A stretch of 64,000 bases of DNA from [Clostridium] citroniae WAL-17108 (GCF_000233455.1 NZ_JH376426.1:52968-116967), one strand, 5' to 3'. Numbered from the stretch's first letter, positions 42,799 through 52,841 are shown. Program-made: numbers and translations. The notes: generated by a model from the letters alone, not told the origin.

Positions 42799-43683
42799 CT
42801 ATTCCCCTCTCCTGTACTCTCCCGGAGTCCGATGGTACTTTATCCTGAACAGCCTGTTAAAATAAGAAATATTGTCAAATCCGCACCGCTGGGCCACGTC
42901 CGTCACCGACATGGCCGTGGAGCGCAGAAATCCGGCCGCCTTTTCCAGCCTGTAGTCATTGAGATACTGGATAAAAGGCATTCCCATATACTTTTTAAAG
43001 TATTTCATAAAGTGGGACGTACTGTAAAAACACAGGGCAGCCCCGTCTTCCACGGTAATCTTCTCACCGTAATGGTTCTCAATATATTCCAGGATCAGCT
43101 TCATTTTCTCCCTTGATTTTCTCAGCCTCTCCCCTCCTGCCGGAATATTGTCCTCTGACAGCAGGCCCAGAAGCAGAAACAGAACGCCTTTTACACCCAG
43201 TTGGTAGCCATATGCCTTATCTTTGCAGAGAATATCCATATAATGGATACCGTCCATCACATGCTGATAGATATCCATTCCTTCCCTGATATGAATCGGA
43301 CTGTATGCCTGCCCCTGGGACAATGGCTGAAGGAAATCCGCCGTGCATACATCCTCCTGTGTTGTCATGAGCATGGATAAACGGAATATAATATTCTCAT
43401 ATTCCATCACCTCCTGGCCGGACTGGCTGATCCCGTGAAGCTGTCCCGGGAATATCACCACTGCCTCCCCGGCCTGTACCCTCAGGGGCTCCATATCCAC
43501 GGTCACCACTCCCCGGCCTTTTTTTACGGAAATGATCTCCAGTTCCTCATGCCAGTGGACCTGTACCTGCTTAAAATCAAGGGGAATGGAACAGGGATAA
43601 ATATTAAAGGGAAATTCCCTTCCCGCATGTTCCTTGACTTCACGGTAATCATAATAATGACCGGTTCCATGACCATCCAGCAT
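42799..43683 (-). CDS. AraC family regulator with cupin sensor domain
   Basis: The 294-residue protein has an N-terminal cupin (VQVHWHEELEIISVKKGRGVVTVDMEPLRVQAGEAVVIFPGQLHGI) and a C-terminal AraC DNA-binding domain (ITVEDGAALCFYSTSHFMKYFKKYMGMPFIQYL, VTDVAQRCGFDNISYFNRLFRIKYHRTPGEYR). GGGGAGG precedes the ATG at 43683. It is divergent from the glycogen phosphorylase gene and may respond to a sugar. Confidence 0.9.
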   Translation of the reverse strand: MLDGHGTGHYYDYREVKEHAGREFPFNIYPCSIPLDFKQVQVHWHEELEIISVKKGRGVVTVDMEPLRVQAGEAVVIFPGQLHGISQSGQEVMEYENIIFRLSMLMTTQEDVCTADFLQPLSQGQAYSPIHIREGMDIYQHVMDGIHYMDILCKDKAYGYQLGVKGVLFLLLGLLSEDNIPAGGERLRKSREKMKLILEYIENHYGEKITVEDGAALCFYSTSHFMKYFKKYMGMPFIQYLNDYRLEKAAGFLRSTAMSVTDVAQRCGFDNISYFNRLFRIKYHRTPGEYRRGE

Positions 43684-43855
43684 ATTTTCCTCCCCAAACC
43701 ATAATTTTGATAGTATTGTACTATATATTAACATGATTCTGCAAGATTTTCTTATATTATAAAACTATAATACAGACAAACGTACAAGTACTGTCCCCTT
43801 GGGGATTCGAGATCACTCTATAAACAGATTGATTGTTTTGAAAGGAAGGAATACC

Positions 43856-46135
43856 ATGAATCAAAAATCATTGGAAGAAATGCTTACCGCCTTATGTAAA
43901 AAGGACCTGTCCCTGTGCACGGACCAAGAATTGTACACCGGGCTGCTGCTCCTGGTAAAGGGCATGGCAAAGGAGCGCGCCGCTGCCAGGGGAAAGAAGA
44001 AACTCTATTATATTTCCGCTGAATTTCTCATTGGAAAGCTTCTTTCCAACAATTTGATCAACCTTGGGATTTACGACAATGTAAAGGACATCCTGGCAAA
44101 GCACGGAAAGTCCTTAAGCCATATGGAGGACATGGAACCGGAACCTTCATTGGGCAACGGCGGCCTGGGCCGTCTGGCAGCCTGTTTCCTGGACTCCATT
44201 GCAACCCTTGGCTTAAACGGGGACGGGATTGGGCTAAACTATCACTTCGGTCTGTTTAAACAGCTGTTTTGCAGCAATCTCCAGGACGAAGAGCCTAATC
44301 CCTGGATTGAGAATACCTCATGGCTTACCAAAACTAATGTGACCTACCAGGTTCCTTACAAGGGTTTTACCCTTACCTCCAGAATGTATGACATCCAGGT
44401 TACCGGTTATGGAAACAGGACCAACACCCTTCATCTCTTTGATGTGGAAACCGTGGATGAATCCCTGGTAACCGAGGGCATTTCCTTTGACAAGACCAAT
44501 GTTGAGAAGAACCTGACCCTGTTCCTGTACCCGGATGACAGCGACAGGGCCGGACAGGTGCTGCGCATCTGCCAGCAGTATTTTATGGTCAGCAATGCCG
44601 CCCGGCTGATCCTGGCAGAAGCCCTTGAAAAAGGCTCCACCCTCTACGATCTGCCCGATTATGCGGTGATCCAGATCAATGACACCCATCCTACCATGGT
44701 CATCCCCGAGCTGATCCGTCTTCTCACCTCAGAGCATGGCATGGAAATGGACGATGCCATCCAGGTGGTAAGCAGGACCTGCGTCTATACCAACCACACC
44801 ATCCTGGCAGAAGCCCTGGAAACATGGCCCATGGAATACTTTAAGGATACGGTTCCCCAGCTCATCCCCATTATGGAAATCCTGGACGACAAGGTGAGAA
44901 GGAAATTTGACGACCAGTCAGTGGCCATCATTGACAGAGGTGACCGGGTCCACATGGCCCATATCGATATCCACTACGGCTTCAGCGTCAACGGCGTGGC
45001 AGCCCTTCACACCGATATTTTAAAGGAAAATGAACTCCATAACTTTTATGAGATATACCCCGGCAAGTTCAATAATAAAACCAATGGGATCACCTTCCGC
45101 AGATGGCTCCTCCACTGCAATCCGCAGCTGTCCGCTTTTATCAGCGGATTGATCGGGGAAGGTTTTAAAAAGGATGCCATGGAGCTTCAGAACCTGAATG
45201 ATCCTGCATTTACAGGCAATATCAAAACACTACACCGCCTTTTGTCCATTAAGGACAGCAAAAAGGAGGATCTGGCCGTTTATCTTAAGGAAACCCAGGG
45301 GTTGGATGTAAATCCGCAGTCCATCTTTGACATTCAGATCAAACGCCTTCATGAGTATAAGCGCCAGCAGATGAACGCCCTGTACCTGATCCATAAATAT
45401 CTGGAGATCAAACAGGGAAAGAAGCCAACCACTCCCATCACTGCCATTTTCGGGGCCAAGGCAGCTCCTGCCTATGTCATTGCAAAGGATATCATCCATA
45501 TGATCCTCTGTCTGCAGCAGATCATTGACAATGATCCTGATGTAAAGCCCTGCCTCCAGGTGGTGATGGTGAGCAATTACAATGTAACCCTGGCGGAAAA
45601 ACTGATCCCGGCCTGCGACATTTCCGAGCAGATCTCCCTTGCTTCCAAGGAGGCCAGCGGCACGGGCAATATGAAGTTCATGCTCAACGGAGCCGTTACC
45701 CTGGGCACGGATGACGGCGCCAATGTGGAGATCCATCAGCTGGTGGGGGATGACAATATTTATATTTTCGGCGATTCCAGCCAGACAGTCATTGACCGGT
45801 ATAAGGACGGAAGCTACTGCTCCAGGGACTACTATGAATCCAATCCCGCCATCAGGGAAGCGGTTGACTTTATCACAGGACCGGCCATGCTCGCTGTCGG
45901 ATGCAAGGAAAATCTGACCCGCCTTTCCAATGAATTGCTGAACAAAGACTGGTTTATGACCTTCCCTGATTTTGATGCCTACTGCAAAACCAAGGAACAG
46001 GCATACAGCGATTATGAAAACCGCACCCAGTGGGCAAAAAAAATGCTTGTAAATATCAGTCAGGCCGGATTCTTCTCCTCCGACCGCACAATTTTGGAAT
46101 ATAACAGGGATATATGGAAGCTGGATGAGGAATAG
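43856..46135 (+). CDS. glgP: Glycogen/maltodextrin phosphorylase
   Basis: The 759-residue protein is a GT35 phosphorylase: EPSLGNGGLGRLAACFLDS, LNYHFGLFKQ, IQINDTHPTMVIPELIRLL, NGITFRRWLLHCNP, the phosphate/glucan site IQIKRLHEYKRQQMN, and the PLP-lysine region EASGTGNMKFMLNGA. It releases glucose-1-phosphate from alpha-glucans. At 759 residues it is shorter than muscle-type enzymes, as usual in bacteria. The ATG at 43856 follows AAAGGAAGGA; the frame is open upstream. With malQ nearby it covers storage glucan breakdown. Confidence 0.93.
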   Translation: MNQKSLEEMLTALCKKDLSLCTDQELYTGLLLLVKGMAKERAAARGKKKLYYISAEFLIGKLLSNNLINLGIYDNVKDILAKHGKSLSHMEDMEPEPSLGNGGLGRLAACFLDSIATLGLNGDGIGLNYHFGLFKQLFCSNLQDEEPNPWIENTSWLTKTNVTYQVPYKGFTLTSRMYDIQVTGYGNRTNTLHLFDVETVDESLVTEGISFDKTNVEKNLTLFLYPDDSDRAGQVLRICQQYFMVSNAARLILAEALEKGSTLYDLPDYAVIQINDTHPTMVIPELIRLLTSEHGMEMDDAIQVVSRTCVYTNHTILAEALETWPMEYFKDTVPQLIPIMEILDDKVRRKFDDQSVAIIDRGDRVHMAHIDIHYGFSVNGVAALHTDILKENELHNFYEIYPGKFNNKTNGITFRRWLLHCNPQLSAFISGLIGEGFKKDAMELQNLNDPAFTGNIKTLHRLLSIKDSKKEDLAVYLKETQGLDVNPQSIFDIQIKRLHEYKRQQMNALYLIHKYLEIKQGKKPTTPITAIFGAKAAPAYVIAKDIIHMILCLQQIIDNDPDVKPCLQVVMVSNYNVTLAEKLIPACDISEQISLASKEASGTGNMKFMLNGAVTLGTDDGANVEIHQLVGDDNIYIFGDSSQTVIDRYKDGSYCSRDYYESNPAIREAVDFITGPAMLAVGCKENLTRLSNELLNKDWFMTFPDFDAYCKTKEQAYSDYENRTQWAKKMLVNISQAGFFSSDRTILEYNRDIWKLDEE

Positions 46136-46289
46136 CAGACCGCCGGGGGGATAATTGTAATAAATTTGCCATAATTTTCATAAAATCTTCAAATTCATGT
46201 GGTATCTTCTGTGTTATACTTGAGTGAGTTTGAACTTTCATTCCAGTATGACTGAAATCAGATCCATATCGAAAAGGAGTAATTATATT

Positions 46290-47582
46290 ATGAATCAATT
46301 AGCGGCAATGGCCCTTTCGCTTGCCCTGGGTACAGCGCTTGCGGCTACCCCTTATAGTACGGCTTCTCTTAACACGGCCTCGTTTCACACCACCGGGGCC
46401 GTGGATTCACCGGAGGCATTTTCCACCTTTGCAGTGGGTCCCGGCCTTAACAACCTCTCTGTAAAAGACGACTATGCCTCCTACCAATGGGCATTACGCA
46501 ATGACGGCCAGGTGCAGAGAATTGAGCGCAAGCTGGACATTAAAACCGTGGACCCCATTATAAACACGGACGAAAACGGGGTGGACAGCATTTCCCTGCC
46601 TCCCCTGGGTCCCAGCAACTTTAAAGCCTTGACCACTGATGCGGTCAAGGGGATCGATATCAACATCCAGCCGGCCTGGGAATTCTATGACCAGCTTGAG
46701 GCAAAGCGCCCCGTTGTCGTAGCTGTCATAGATACAGGCATCGATACCACTCATCCCGACCTTAAGGATTCCATGTGGGTCAACGAGGATGAGATACCCG
46801 GCGATGGCATTGACAATGACGGAAATGGTTACATCGATGACGTGAACGGATGGAATTTCCTTGACAATACCAATCAGCTCTATGTGGGAAAGGAAGACAA
46901 TCACGGCACCCACGCTGCGGGCACCATTGCTGCGTCCCGCGGCAACGGCGGTATTGCGGGGATCAATGACGGCCAGTATGTAAAGATCATGTCTTTAAAA
47001 GCCCTGGGCGGTGAAAGCGGCAAGGGAAGCCCGGAAAGTGTCATAGCCGCCATCCGCTATGCGGAGGCCAACGGCGCCCAGATATGCAATCTGAGCTTTG
47101 GCTCTGAAAACTATACCGAGGAATTCATGGCAGTCATACAGAATTCCAAGATGCTCTTTGTGGTGGCTGCCGGAAATGGGGATGAAAATGAAAAGGGATA
47201 CAGCATTGACCAGAATCCCGTATATCCTGCCAGCCTTCCCTTTGACAATGTGATCACGGTGGCCAACCTTATGTTTGACGGCAAGCTGGACCGAAGCTCC
47301 AATTACGGACCTGTGAATGTGGACCTTGCCGCTCCGGGCTGTTTTATCCTGAGCACGATCCCGGACCGTTCCTACGCGTTCATGACCGGCACCTCCATGG
47401 CAGCCCCCATGGTAACAGGAGCCGCTGCCATGATCTATTCCGCCAGACCGGATCTGGATCTGATCGGGGTCAAGAACGTCCTTCTGGCCTCAGCAAAAAA
47501 ACTGGATACCCTAAACGGCAGGGTACTCAGCGGAGGTATGCTGGATGTGTACTCGGCATTGCAGTGGGGAAGGCCGCAGTAA
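46290..47582 (+). CDS. Secreted S8 family serine peptidase (subtilisin-like)
   Basis: The 430-residue protein has a signal peptide (MNQLAAMALSLALGTALAATPY), a propeptide-like stretch to about residue 115, and the S8 triad: Asp148 in VIDTGIDTTHPDL, His205 in DNHGTHAAGT and Ser369 in GTSMAAPMVTGAAA, with the oxyanion Asn in VAAGNGDENEKG. It should degrade proteins outside the cell. AAAAGGAG precedes the ATG. A -10 TATACT at 46215-46220 may drive it. It is followed by a strong terminator and is a single-gene unit. Confidence 0.93.
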   Translation: MNQLAAMALSLALGTALAATPYSTASLNTASFHTTGAVDSPEAFSTFAVGPGLNNLSVKDDYASYQWALRNDGQVQRIERKLDIKTVDPIINTDENGVDSISLPPLGPSNFKALTTDAVKGIDINIQPAWEFYDQLEAKRPVVVAVIDTGIDTTHPDLKDSMWVNEDEIPGDGIDNDGNGYIDDVNGWNFLDNTNQLYVGKEDNHGTHAAGTIAASRGNGGIAGINDGQYVKIMSLKALGGESGKGSPESVIAAIRYAEANGAQICNLSFGSENYTEEFMAVIQNSKMLFVVAAGNGDENEKGYSIDQNPVYPASLPFDNVITVANLMFDGKLDRSSNYGPVNVDLAAPGCFILSTIPDRSYAFMTGTSMAAPMVTGAAAMIYSARPDLDLIGVKNVLLASAKKLDTLNGRVLSGGMLDVYSALQWGRPQ

Positions 47583-47655
47583 GATGCGGGTGTTTGGATG
47601 GGGCGGAGTACGGGGATAAGGATTCAAGCAGCCGTTGAGTAATGAGTTACAGGGA

Positions 47656-47711
47656 GAAAGGCGGTCCGGGTGTCATTGCTCAGGTATGGGATGACACCCG
47701 GACCGCCTTTC
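47656..47711. terminator. Bidirectional terminator between subtilase and aldolase genes
   Basis: GAAAGGCGGTCCGGGTGTCAT pairs perfectly with the arm ending in CCGCCTTTC (47691-47711), followed by TTCTTTTA on the plus strand and by CTCCC on the minus strand. It serves the convergent subtilase and aldolase genes. Confidence 0.85.
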
Positions 47712-47737
47712 TTCTTTTAAGATATACTAGAGTGTAA

Positions 47738-48490
47738 CTAAATTCCAACCCTTTCTTTCATTTCCAAGATTCCTTTTTTTAGAAGTCCCAGTTCACTGTC
47801 ACAACTGAACATGATCATTCCTTTATTCCGGCATTGCTCTATAAAATCTATCTTAGATGTAATAATGCCGCTGGATATTCCGGCATTTTGGGATGCCTCA
47901 ATAACAGCGTCAATGCATGCTTCCATTTCTTGCGTGGAAAAATCCCCCATGGTTCCTAAATCACATGCCAAGTCATTAGGGCCGATGAAAATACCATCAA
48001 TCCCTTTTACCTCTGTTATCTGACTTATATTTTGCACGCCTTTTTTGGTTTCAATTTGTGCAAACAGCATGGTTCTTTGATTCGCCCTTGCCGTATAATC
48101 CTTTAGACGGCCGGGATTATAATTACTGTGAGGACGCATGGTGGATATTCCTCTCTTTCCATCAGGCGCATATTTCCCATATTCTACCAGATGCTCGGCC
48201 TGTTCCTTTGTCTCTAACATGGGAACCAATATTCCATCCACACCGGCATCCAGGTACTTTTGTATACAGTCACGGGACACTGACGGAACCCTGACGATCA
48301 CAGGAAATTCAATTCCGTTTCCCACTGCCGCCAATGCCGCTACCTGAGAAAAGTCAAAATAACCATGTTCGCAGTCCACAATCACAAAATCAAGACCTGA
48401 CACCTGCATTATACGGAGCAAATTTGGCGCTGCTATTTCTGACAGGAATGCACCGATTACTTCCTTCCCTTTTATGATCTCCTGTTTCAT
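47738..48490 (-). CDS. HpcH/HpaI family aldolase
   Basis: The 250-residue protein is a class II pyruvate aldolase of the HpcH/HpaI family: VDCEHGYFDFSQV (general base/His region), VRVPSVSRDCIQKYLDAGVDGILVPMLETKEQAEHLV with metal-binding acidic residues, and IGPNDLACDLG. Members cleave 2-keto-3-deoxy sugar acids to pyruvate and an aldehyde using a divalent metal. The ATG at 48490 follows AAAGGATAA. It overlaps the upstream kinase gene by about 100 bases, which is unusual, and ends the TRAP transporter operon. Confidence 0.88.
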   Translation of the reverse strand: MKQEIIKGKEVIGAFLSEIAAPNLLRIMQVSGLDFVIVDCEHGYFDFSQVAALAAVGNGIEFPVIVRVPSVSRDCIQKYLDAGVDGILVPMLETKEQAEHLVEYGKYAPDGKRGISTMRPHSNYNPGRLKDYTARANQRTMLFAQIETKKGVQNISQITEVKGIDGIFIGPNDLACDLGTMGDFSTQEMEACIDAVIEASQNAGISSGIITSKIDFIEQCRNKGMIMFSCDSELGLLKKGILEMKERVGI

Positions 48491-49832
48491 TTTCACTTAT
48501 CCTTTCCACACATTCTAAAGCAAGTTTCTGCATTCCTCTAAACACTTCATCATCCGGCGCGCAGATCACTTCCTGTATTCCCAGTTCCTGCTGTATGGCC
48601 TCCCGCAGTTCCCTGTTCTTAAGTATGGCTCCTCCTGTAAAGTAAACATTCCCCTTCTGTCCTTCCTGCCCCCACAGATAATCTGCATACATTCTGTATT
48701 TTTTGCCAAAATCCACAGCTGTTGCCCACATAACATTCCTAAGTTTCAGGTTGGAATGATCGATATGAAGGATGCTTCCATCCGCCAGCCTGTCAGGCAG
48801 TTCATAGAAACCGCAGTCCACTTCCACTCCCTCCGTAGTGTGCCAGGGTCCGATCTGATGCAGTCTCTTCCATATTTCCTCTCGTTCCAGGGATCTTTCA
48901 AAAATTTTTTCTCCGATATCCCGGATGTAATCAATCTGTACATCAAAGTTTCTCCCCCCCGGCATACAGGAAATAACATTGCAGTAATTATTTTCATAAA
49001 AGGGCCTTATCTCATAATTCCCCGGCACAAACCGGTCCGTAATATAAATCAATTGACCGCTGGTGCCAATATTGATAATAAGATCTCCCACTCCAGCATC
49101 TGTCCCATATACACTTGTCTGCACATCCCCCACATCCGGAAATACGGCAATGGAAACAGAACCATCCTGATAATATCCGCAGCATTCCATCTTATTTGTT
49201 ATTTCAGGAAGGCATATAAAATCCAGTCCGATTTTTTTCAGCATATCATGGCGCCATGTGTTGGTCAGGATATCTGCAAACCCCATAGGAGCCGCGTTGG
49301 TAATATGACAGATCCCCCTTCCGGTAAGTTTCTCAATCATATATGATCCCAATGTATGGACATGTGTCTCACAGGTTCTGGACAATCCCTTTTCTTCAAA
49401 CATGGCATAAAGATTGCACAATGCCAGAGCCGGTTTTATATAAACCCCATTGGAAACCATACTCTCCCGGGAAAATATCTCCTTTAATTCCTGTATATAT
49501 GTTTTTCCGCTTTTACTGTTTTTCTTTAAGCACCTTGTATCCTGCCAGGATATATAGACATCTTCCATCTCCGGATGGCAGACAACACATCCGTGCTGCT
49601 GAGTGGAAAACAGAATTCCCTGCGTATCCGGATACCTATTGCAGCAATCGTGAATGATCCCCTTTATGATCCTCACGATTTCACCGGCATCATTTACATA
49701 GCAGGTATTATCCGTATCCGGCATCCTTGCAGGAGTAGGATACTTGATTGTTTCAACCTGATTGTTCCGGAGCACATCAAATAGCCCTGCTTTGATAAAT
49801 GTGCTCCCAATATCCACTGTTATAAACTTCAT
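48390..49832 (-). CDS. FGGY-like carbohydrate kinase
   Basis: The 480-residue protein has the FGGY/actin fold: ITVDIGSTFIKAGLFD, FSTQQHGCVVCHPEME with SWQDTR, LALCNLYAMFEE, VGDLIINIGTSGQLIYIT and GNVYFTGGAILKNRELREAI. It phosphorylates a sugar or sugar derivative imported by the TRAP system; sequence resembles sedoheptulokinase-like members, but substrate is not readable. The ATG at 49832 has GAGGA 7 bases upstream. The last about 35 residues (after ECVERIS) extend through the start of the aldolase gene and look non-homologous, so the stop may have moved by mutation. Confidence 0.8.
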   Translation of the reverse strand: MKFITVDIGSTFIKAGLFDVLRNNQVETIKYPTPARMPDTDNTCYVNDAGEIVRIIKGIIHDCCNRYPDTQGILFSTQQHGCVVCHPEMEDVYISWQDTRCLKKNSKSGKTYIQELKEIFSRESMVSNGVYIKPALALCNLYAMFEEKGLSRTCETHVHTLGSYMIEKLTGRGICHITNAAPMGFADILTNTWRHDMLKKIGLDFICLPEITNKMECCGYYQDGSVSIAVFPDVGDVQTSVYGTDAGVGDLIINIGTSGQLIYITDRFVPGNYEIRPFYENNYCNVISCMPGGRNFDVQIDYIRDIGEKIFERSLEREEIWKRLHQIGPWHTTEGVEVDCGFYELPDRLADGSILHIDHSNLKLRNVMWATAVDFGKKYRMYADYLWGQEGQKGNVYFTGGAILKNRELREAIQQELGIQEVICAPDDEVFRGMQKLALECVERISENETGDHKREGSNRCIPVRNSSAKFAPYNAGVRS

Positions 49833-49843
49833 GGGCATATCCT

Positions 49844-51139
49844 CTATTTCATCAGCATATTCGGGATTCCAGTCACAATAACCGGAAATGCCCACAGTAT
49901 AACTACTTCAATCATCAGCACCACTAAAAATGGCCATAGCTTTTTACACACCTGCTCCATTGATAAATGTTCAATACTGCATGTGGTCATCAGCACCACC
50001 CCTACCGGAGGCGTAATATTGCCAATCATCGCGATTACGATAATGCAGATTCCTGCATGGACAGGATCAAAACCTGCAGCATTCAAAATCGGAAGGATCA
50101 TGGGAACAAACACCATTATATTTACATTCGGGTCACTGAGGCATCCCAGAATAAGAAACAATATTGTAATGCAGAGTGCCACCAGAAACTTGCTGTCTCC
50201 TGCAAAGGAAGTGAGCAGTGTATATAGTTTAATCTGAAGATTTTCCGCTGTCATTACAAAGCTGAAACATTTGGCTGCCGGTATAACCAGAAGTACGGAT
50301 CCGCTTGTCACAAACACACTTTTCAGGCTTTCTATAAAATCCTTCACCTTCATTGTACGGTAAACAAGAATGCCGAGTACCAGTGCATACAGCACAGCCA
50401 AAGCCGCTGCCTCCGTAGTTGTAACAACTCCCAGATAGATACCGCCCAGCAGGATCGCCGGTGTTAAAAGAGGCAGGATACAGGAGATAAAGGAATAGAG
50501 AAGATGGGTCAAATAGTATCTCCATCCCTGCCACTCCAGTCTGGGACCGTTATGACGCAGGGAGTAAAAATAAACGTAAGCCATAAGAATCAATCCCATG
50601 ATCAGCCCCGGCAGGATCCCGCCGAATAAGAGACGCCCTACCGATACGTTTGCCACCATGGCATACACAACAGCCGGAATACTTGGCGGGATAATAGGTC
50701 CTACCGTGGAGGATGCAACCGTAGTGGATGCGCTGAATTCCCGGTCAAATCCTTCATCAACCATGGCCTGGTAGGCAAGATGTCCGATCCCCCCTGCATC
50801 TGCCACTGCCGACCCTGACATCCCTGCAAAAATAATGCTGGTTGTAATATTTACATGTCCCATACCTCCAGGAATATATCCCACCATATCCCTGCAAAAC
50901 TTAAAAATACGGTCTGCCACCGATGTCCGGTTCATTACTTCTGCTGTAAGAATGAACAATGGGATTGCAACCAGGGCAAAATTATTCAGCCCTGTAAACA
51001 TTTTAGTTCCCATAATAGCAAGCCCCATGCCGCTGTTCAGTGCATACAGAAAGGAAGAAATGATCATAGCCGATGCAATAGGCATTCCCAGTATAAAAAA
51101 CATAATAAAGCTTATTAAAAACAGCGCCATACTAGACAT
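49844..51139 (-). CDS. TRAP transporter large permease (DctM family)
   Basis: The 431-residue protein has about 12 transmembrane helices with DctM hallmarks: GMPIASAMIISSFLYA, SGSAVADAGGIGHLAYQAMVDEGFDREFSASTTVASSTVGPIIPPSIPAVVYA and IGNITPPVGVVLMTTCSI. It forms the Na+-dependent transport core with the DctQ and DctP proteins encoded upstream. It overlaps dctQ by 8 bases. Confidence 0.93.
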   Translation of the reverse strand: MSSMALFLISFIMFFILGMPIASAMIISSFLYALNSGMGLAIMGTKMFTGLNNFALVAIPLFILTAEVMNRTSVADRIFKFCRDMVGYIPGGMGHVNITTSIIFAGMSGSAVADAGGIGHLAYQAMVDEGFDREFSASTTVASSTVGPIIPPSIPAVVYAMVANVSVGRLLFGGILPGLIMGLILMAYVYFYSLRHNGPRLEWQGWRYYLTHLLYSFISCILPLLTPAILLGGIYLGVVTTTEAAALAVLYALVLGILVYRTMKVKDFIESLKSVFVTSGSVLLVIPAAKCFSFVMTAENLQIKLYTLLTSFAGDSKFLVALCITILFLILGCLSDPNVNIMVFVPMILPILNAAGFDPVHAGICIIVIAMIGNITPPVGVVLMTTCSIEHLSMEQVCKKLWPFLVVLMIEVVILWAFPVIVTGIPNMLMK

Positions 51140-51647
51140 TTTCTATCCCCCTGTTCCTGATTCCTGCAAAAAACTGATGGGTGTCCGAAATAATGTTGCA
51201 TACAATATGAAAACTCATCAAGCCAAAGCTGACCGGCAGGATTGCATACACATACTTCAGAGGGATTCTCATCACGCTGGATATGGCAAGCTGACCAAGA
51301 AGATCCATAAGCGCCGGGATATACATTACAAAAAAGACCAGCATGATCATATTCATTATCTGCCTTACTATAAACTGAAAGGATTTAGGGAAAAGGCTGA
51401 TAAAGGCTGATACATTTAGGTGCCTGTCATCTCCCATGGCATGTGCTGCTGCTAAAAATCCCATCCACACAAACAGAAACTGATTCAGCTCATCAGACCA
51501 GTTGAAACCGCTCCGCAAACAATACCGCAGCATCGCATTTGATATCATAACGGCAAATAATACGCCAAGACAGATGCACCCGCAAGCCTTTTCAAGCTGT
51601 TTCAGCTTTGTATTGATCCAAAAAATCCCCTTTACTGCTTTTTCCAT
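51132..51647 (-). CDS. TRAP transporter small permease (DctQ family)
   Basis: The 171-residue protein has four transmembrane helices and the DctQ pattern RSGFNWSDELNQFLFVWMGFLAAAHAMGDDRHLNV. It pairs with the large permease encoded directly downstream, with overlapping reading frames. Confidence 0.92.
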   Translation of the reverse strand: MEKAVKGIFWINTKLKQLEKACGCICLGVLFAVMISNAMLRYCLRSGFNWSDELNQFLFVWMGFLAAAHAMGDDRHLNVSAFISLFPKSFQFIVRQIMNMIMLVFFVMYIPALMDLLGQLAISSVMRIPLKYVYAILPVSFGLMSFHIVCNIISDTHQFFAGIRNRGIENV

Positions 51648-51667
51648 GGACGTCTCCCCTTCCAGTC

Positions 51668-52750
51668 CTATTTCATATCCTGAATCTGATTATACCAATC
51701 TTTCCATGCGGAATAGTTATCAACCACCTTAAGCGCATTTTCCTTAAAAGGTGCCGTATCCACATCATCAATTAATGTCATGCCATTGGATACACATTCG
51801 TCAATCAGTGCAGTCTCATTCTCAACCGTCATCTTATCCACATTATTTCCCATATTGGTAAATACTTCTGCAAAAATACCCTGGTCCTCTTCCGTAAGAG
51901 AATTCCATAAATTTTCATTGATGATAGTAGATGAGCAGGCAAGCATATGCTGGGTCATGATCAAGTAATCTTGTACCTCATAAAATTTCATGGTCACGAT
52001 CTGGGTTACCGGGTTCTCCTCACAGTCCGCCACTCCGGTCTGAAGGGACATATATACATCCTCAATGGGGATGGATGTAATGGCAACATTAAACACATCC
52101 TTTAAGGTAGAATACGGTTCAAAGTTCACACATCTGAGTGTCAGTCCGTCAAAATCAGCCAGGGTGCGTATTTCCTTATTGGCTGTCAAATTACGGAAGC
52201 CAAAATTATACATGTTCAGCTGTTTGATTCCTCCCACCGCTTTACTGATCTCATCTCTCATCTGTGTACACAGATCACTCTCTTTATACTTCTGCCAATG
52301 TTCGTAGCTGTCAAAACAATATGGTGCAAACAGGACCCCTCCTGCCTCAAGCCAATCAGATGCGCTGTCCAGGCATGCGATATCCAACGTCCCCATCTGA
52401 CAAGCTGTGATACTATCCGTATAATTTCCATATGTACCATTGGGATAGATTGTCAGTTTGTAGCGCCCTCCTGTTTTCTCAAACAGCTCATCTGACGCCT
52501 GCAGGTATGCCTTATGGACCGGATGGGTCTCTGCAAATACATGGGACACCTTAAGCTCTTTGGCTTCCACGGTTCCTGCATCCTCCGTCACAGCCGCTTG
52601 TGTGTTTCCGCCATCCTTTGACGGTTCCGCAGTCGTCTCTGTCTTTGAAGCTGAACCATCTGTCTTTGTCTGAGAAGAGTTTCCGCCAGAGCATGCCGTC
52701 AACCCAAATGCAATTGTTAATGCCAACCCCATTGCCACTAATTTTTTCAT
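51668..52750 (-). CDS. TRAP transporter substrate-binding lipoprotein (DctP family)
   Basis: The 360-residue protein has a lipoprotein signal (GLALTIAFGLTACSGG, lipid-Cys) and a Ser/Thr-rich linker before the DctP domain (LKVSHVFAETHPVHKAYLQASDELFEKTGGRYKLTIYPNGTYGN; GLTLRCVNFEPYSTLKDVFNVAITSIPIEDVYMSLQTGVADCEENP). The residue that usually binds the carboxylate is the Arg in LRCVNFEP, which supports an organic acid ligand such as a sugar acid. It heads the operon and has a good ribosome binding site. Confidence 0.92.
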   Translation of the reverse strand: MKKLVAMGLALTIAFGLTACSGGNSSQTKTDGSASKTETTAEPSKDGGNTQAAVTEDAGTVEAKELKVSHVFAETHPVHKAYLQASDELFEKTGGRYKLTIYPNGTYGNYTDSITACQMGTLDIACLDSASDWLEAGGVLFAPYCFDSYEHWQKYKESDLCTQMRDEISKAVGGIKQLNMYNFGFRNLTANKEIRTLADFDGLTLRCVNFEPYSTLKDVFNVAITSIPIEDVYMSLQTGVADCEENPVTQIVTMKFYEVQDYLIMTQHMLACSSTIINENLWNSLTEEDQGIFAEVFTNMGNNVDKMTVENETALIDECVSNGMTLIDDVDTAPFKENALKVVDNYSAWKDWYNQIQDMK

Positions 52751-52800
52751 ATACCTTTCTCCTTTTCATGTAAAGATTATATAAATATTTGCTCAACTCA

Positions 52801-52829
52801 AATGTATCACATTTAAATTTATATGTCAA
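52801..52829 (-). promoter_or_regulatory. TRAP operon promoter
   Basis: On the minus strand, TTGACA (52824-52829) and TACATT (52801-52806) are 17 bases apart, about 50 bases upstream of dctP. Confidence 0.65.
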
Positions 52830-52841
52830 CTCTTTATATAT

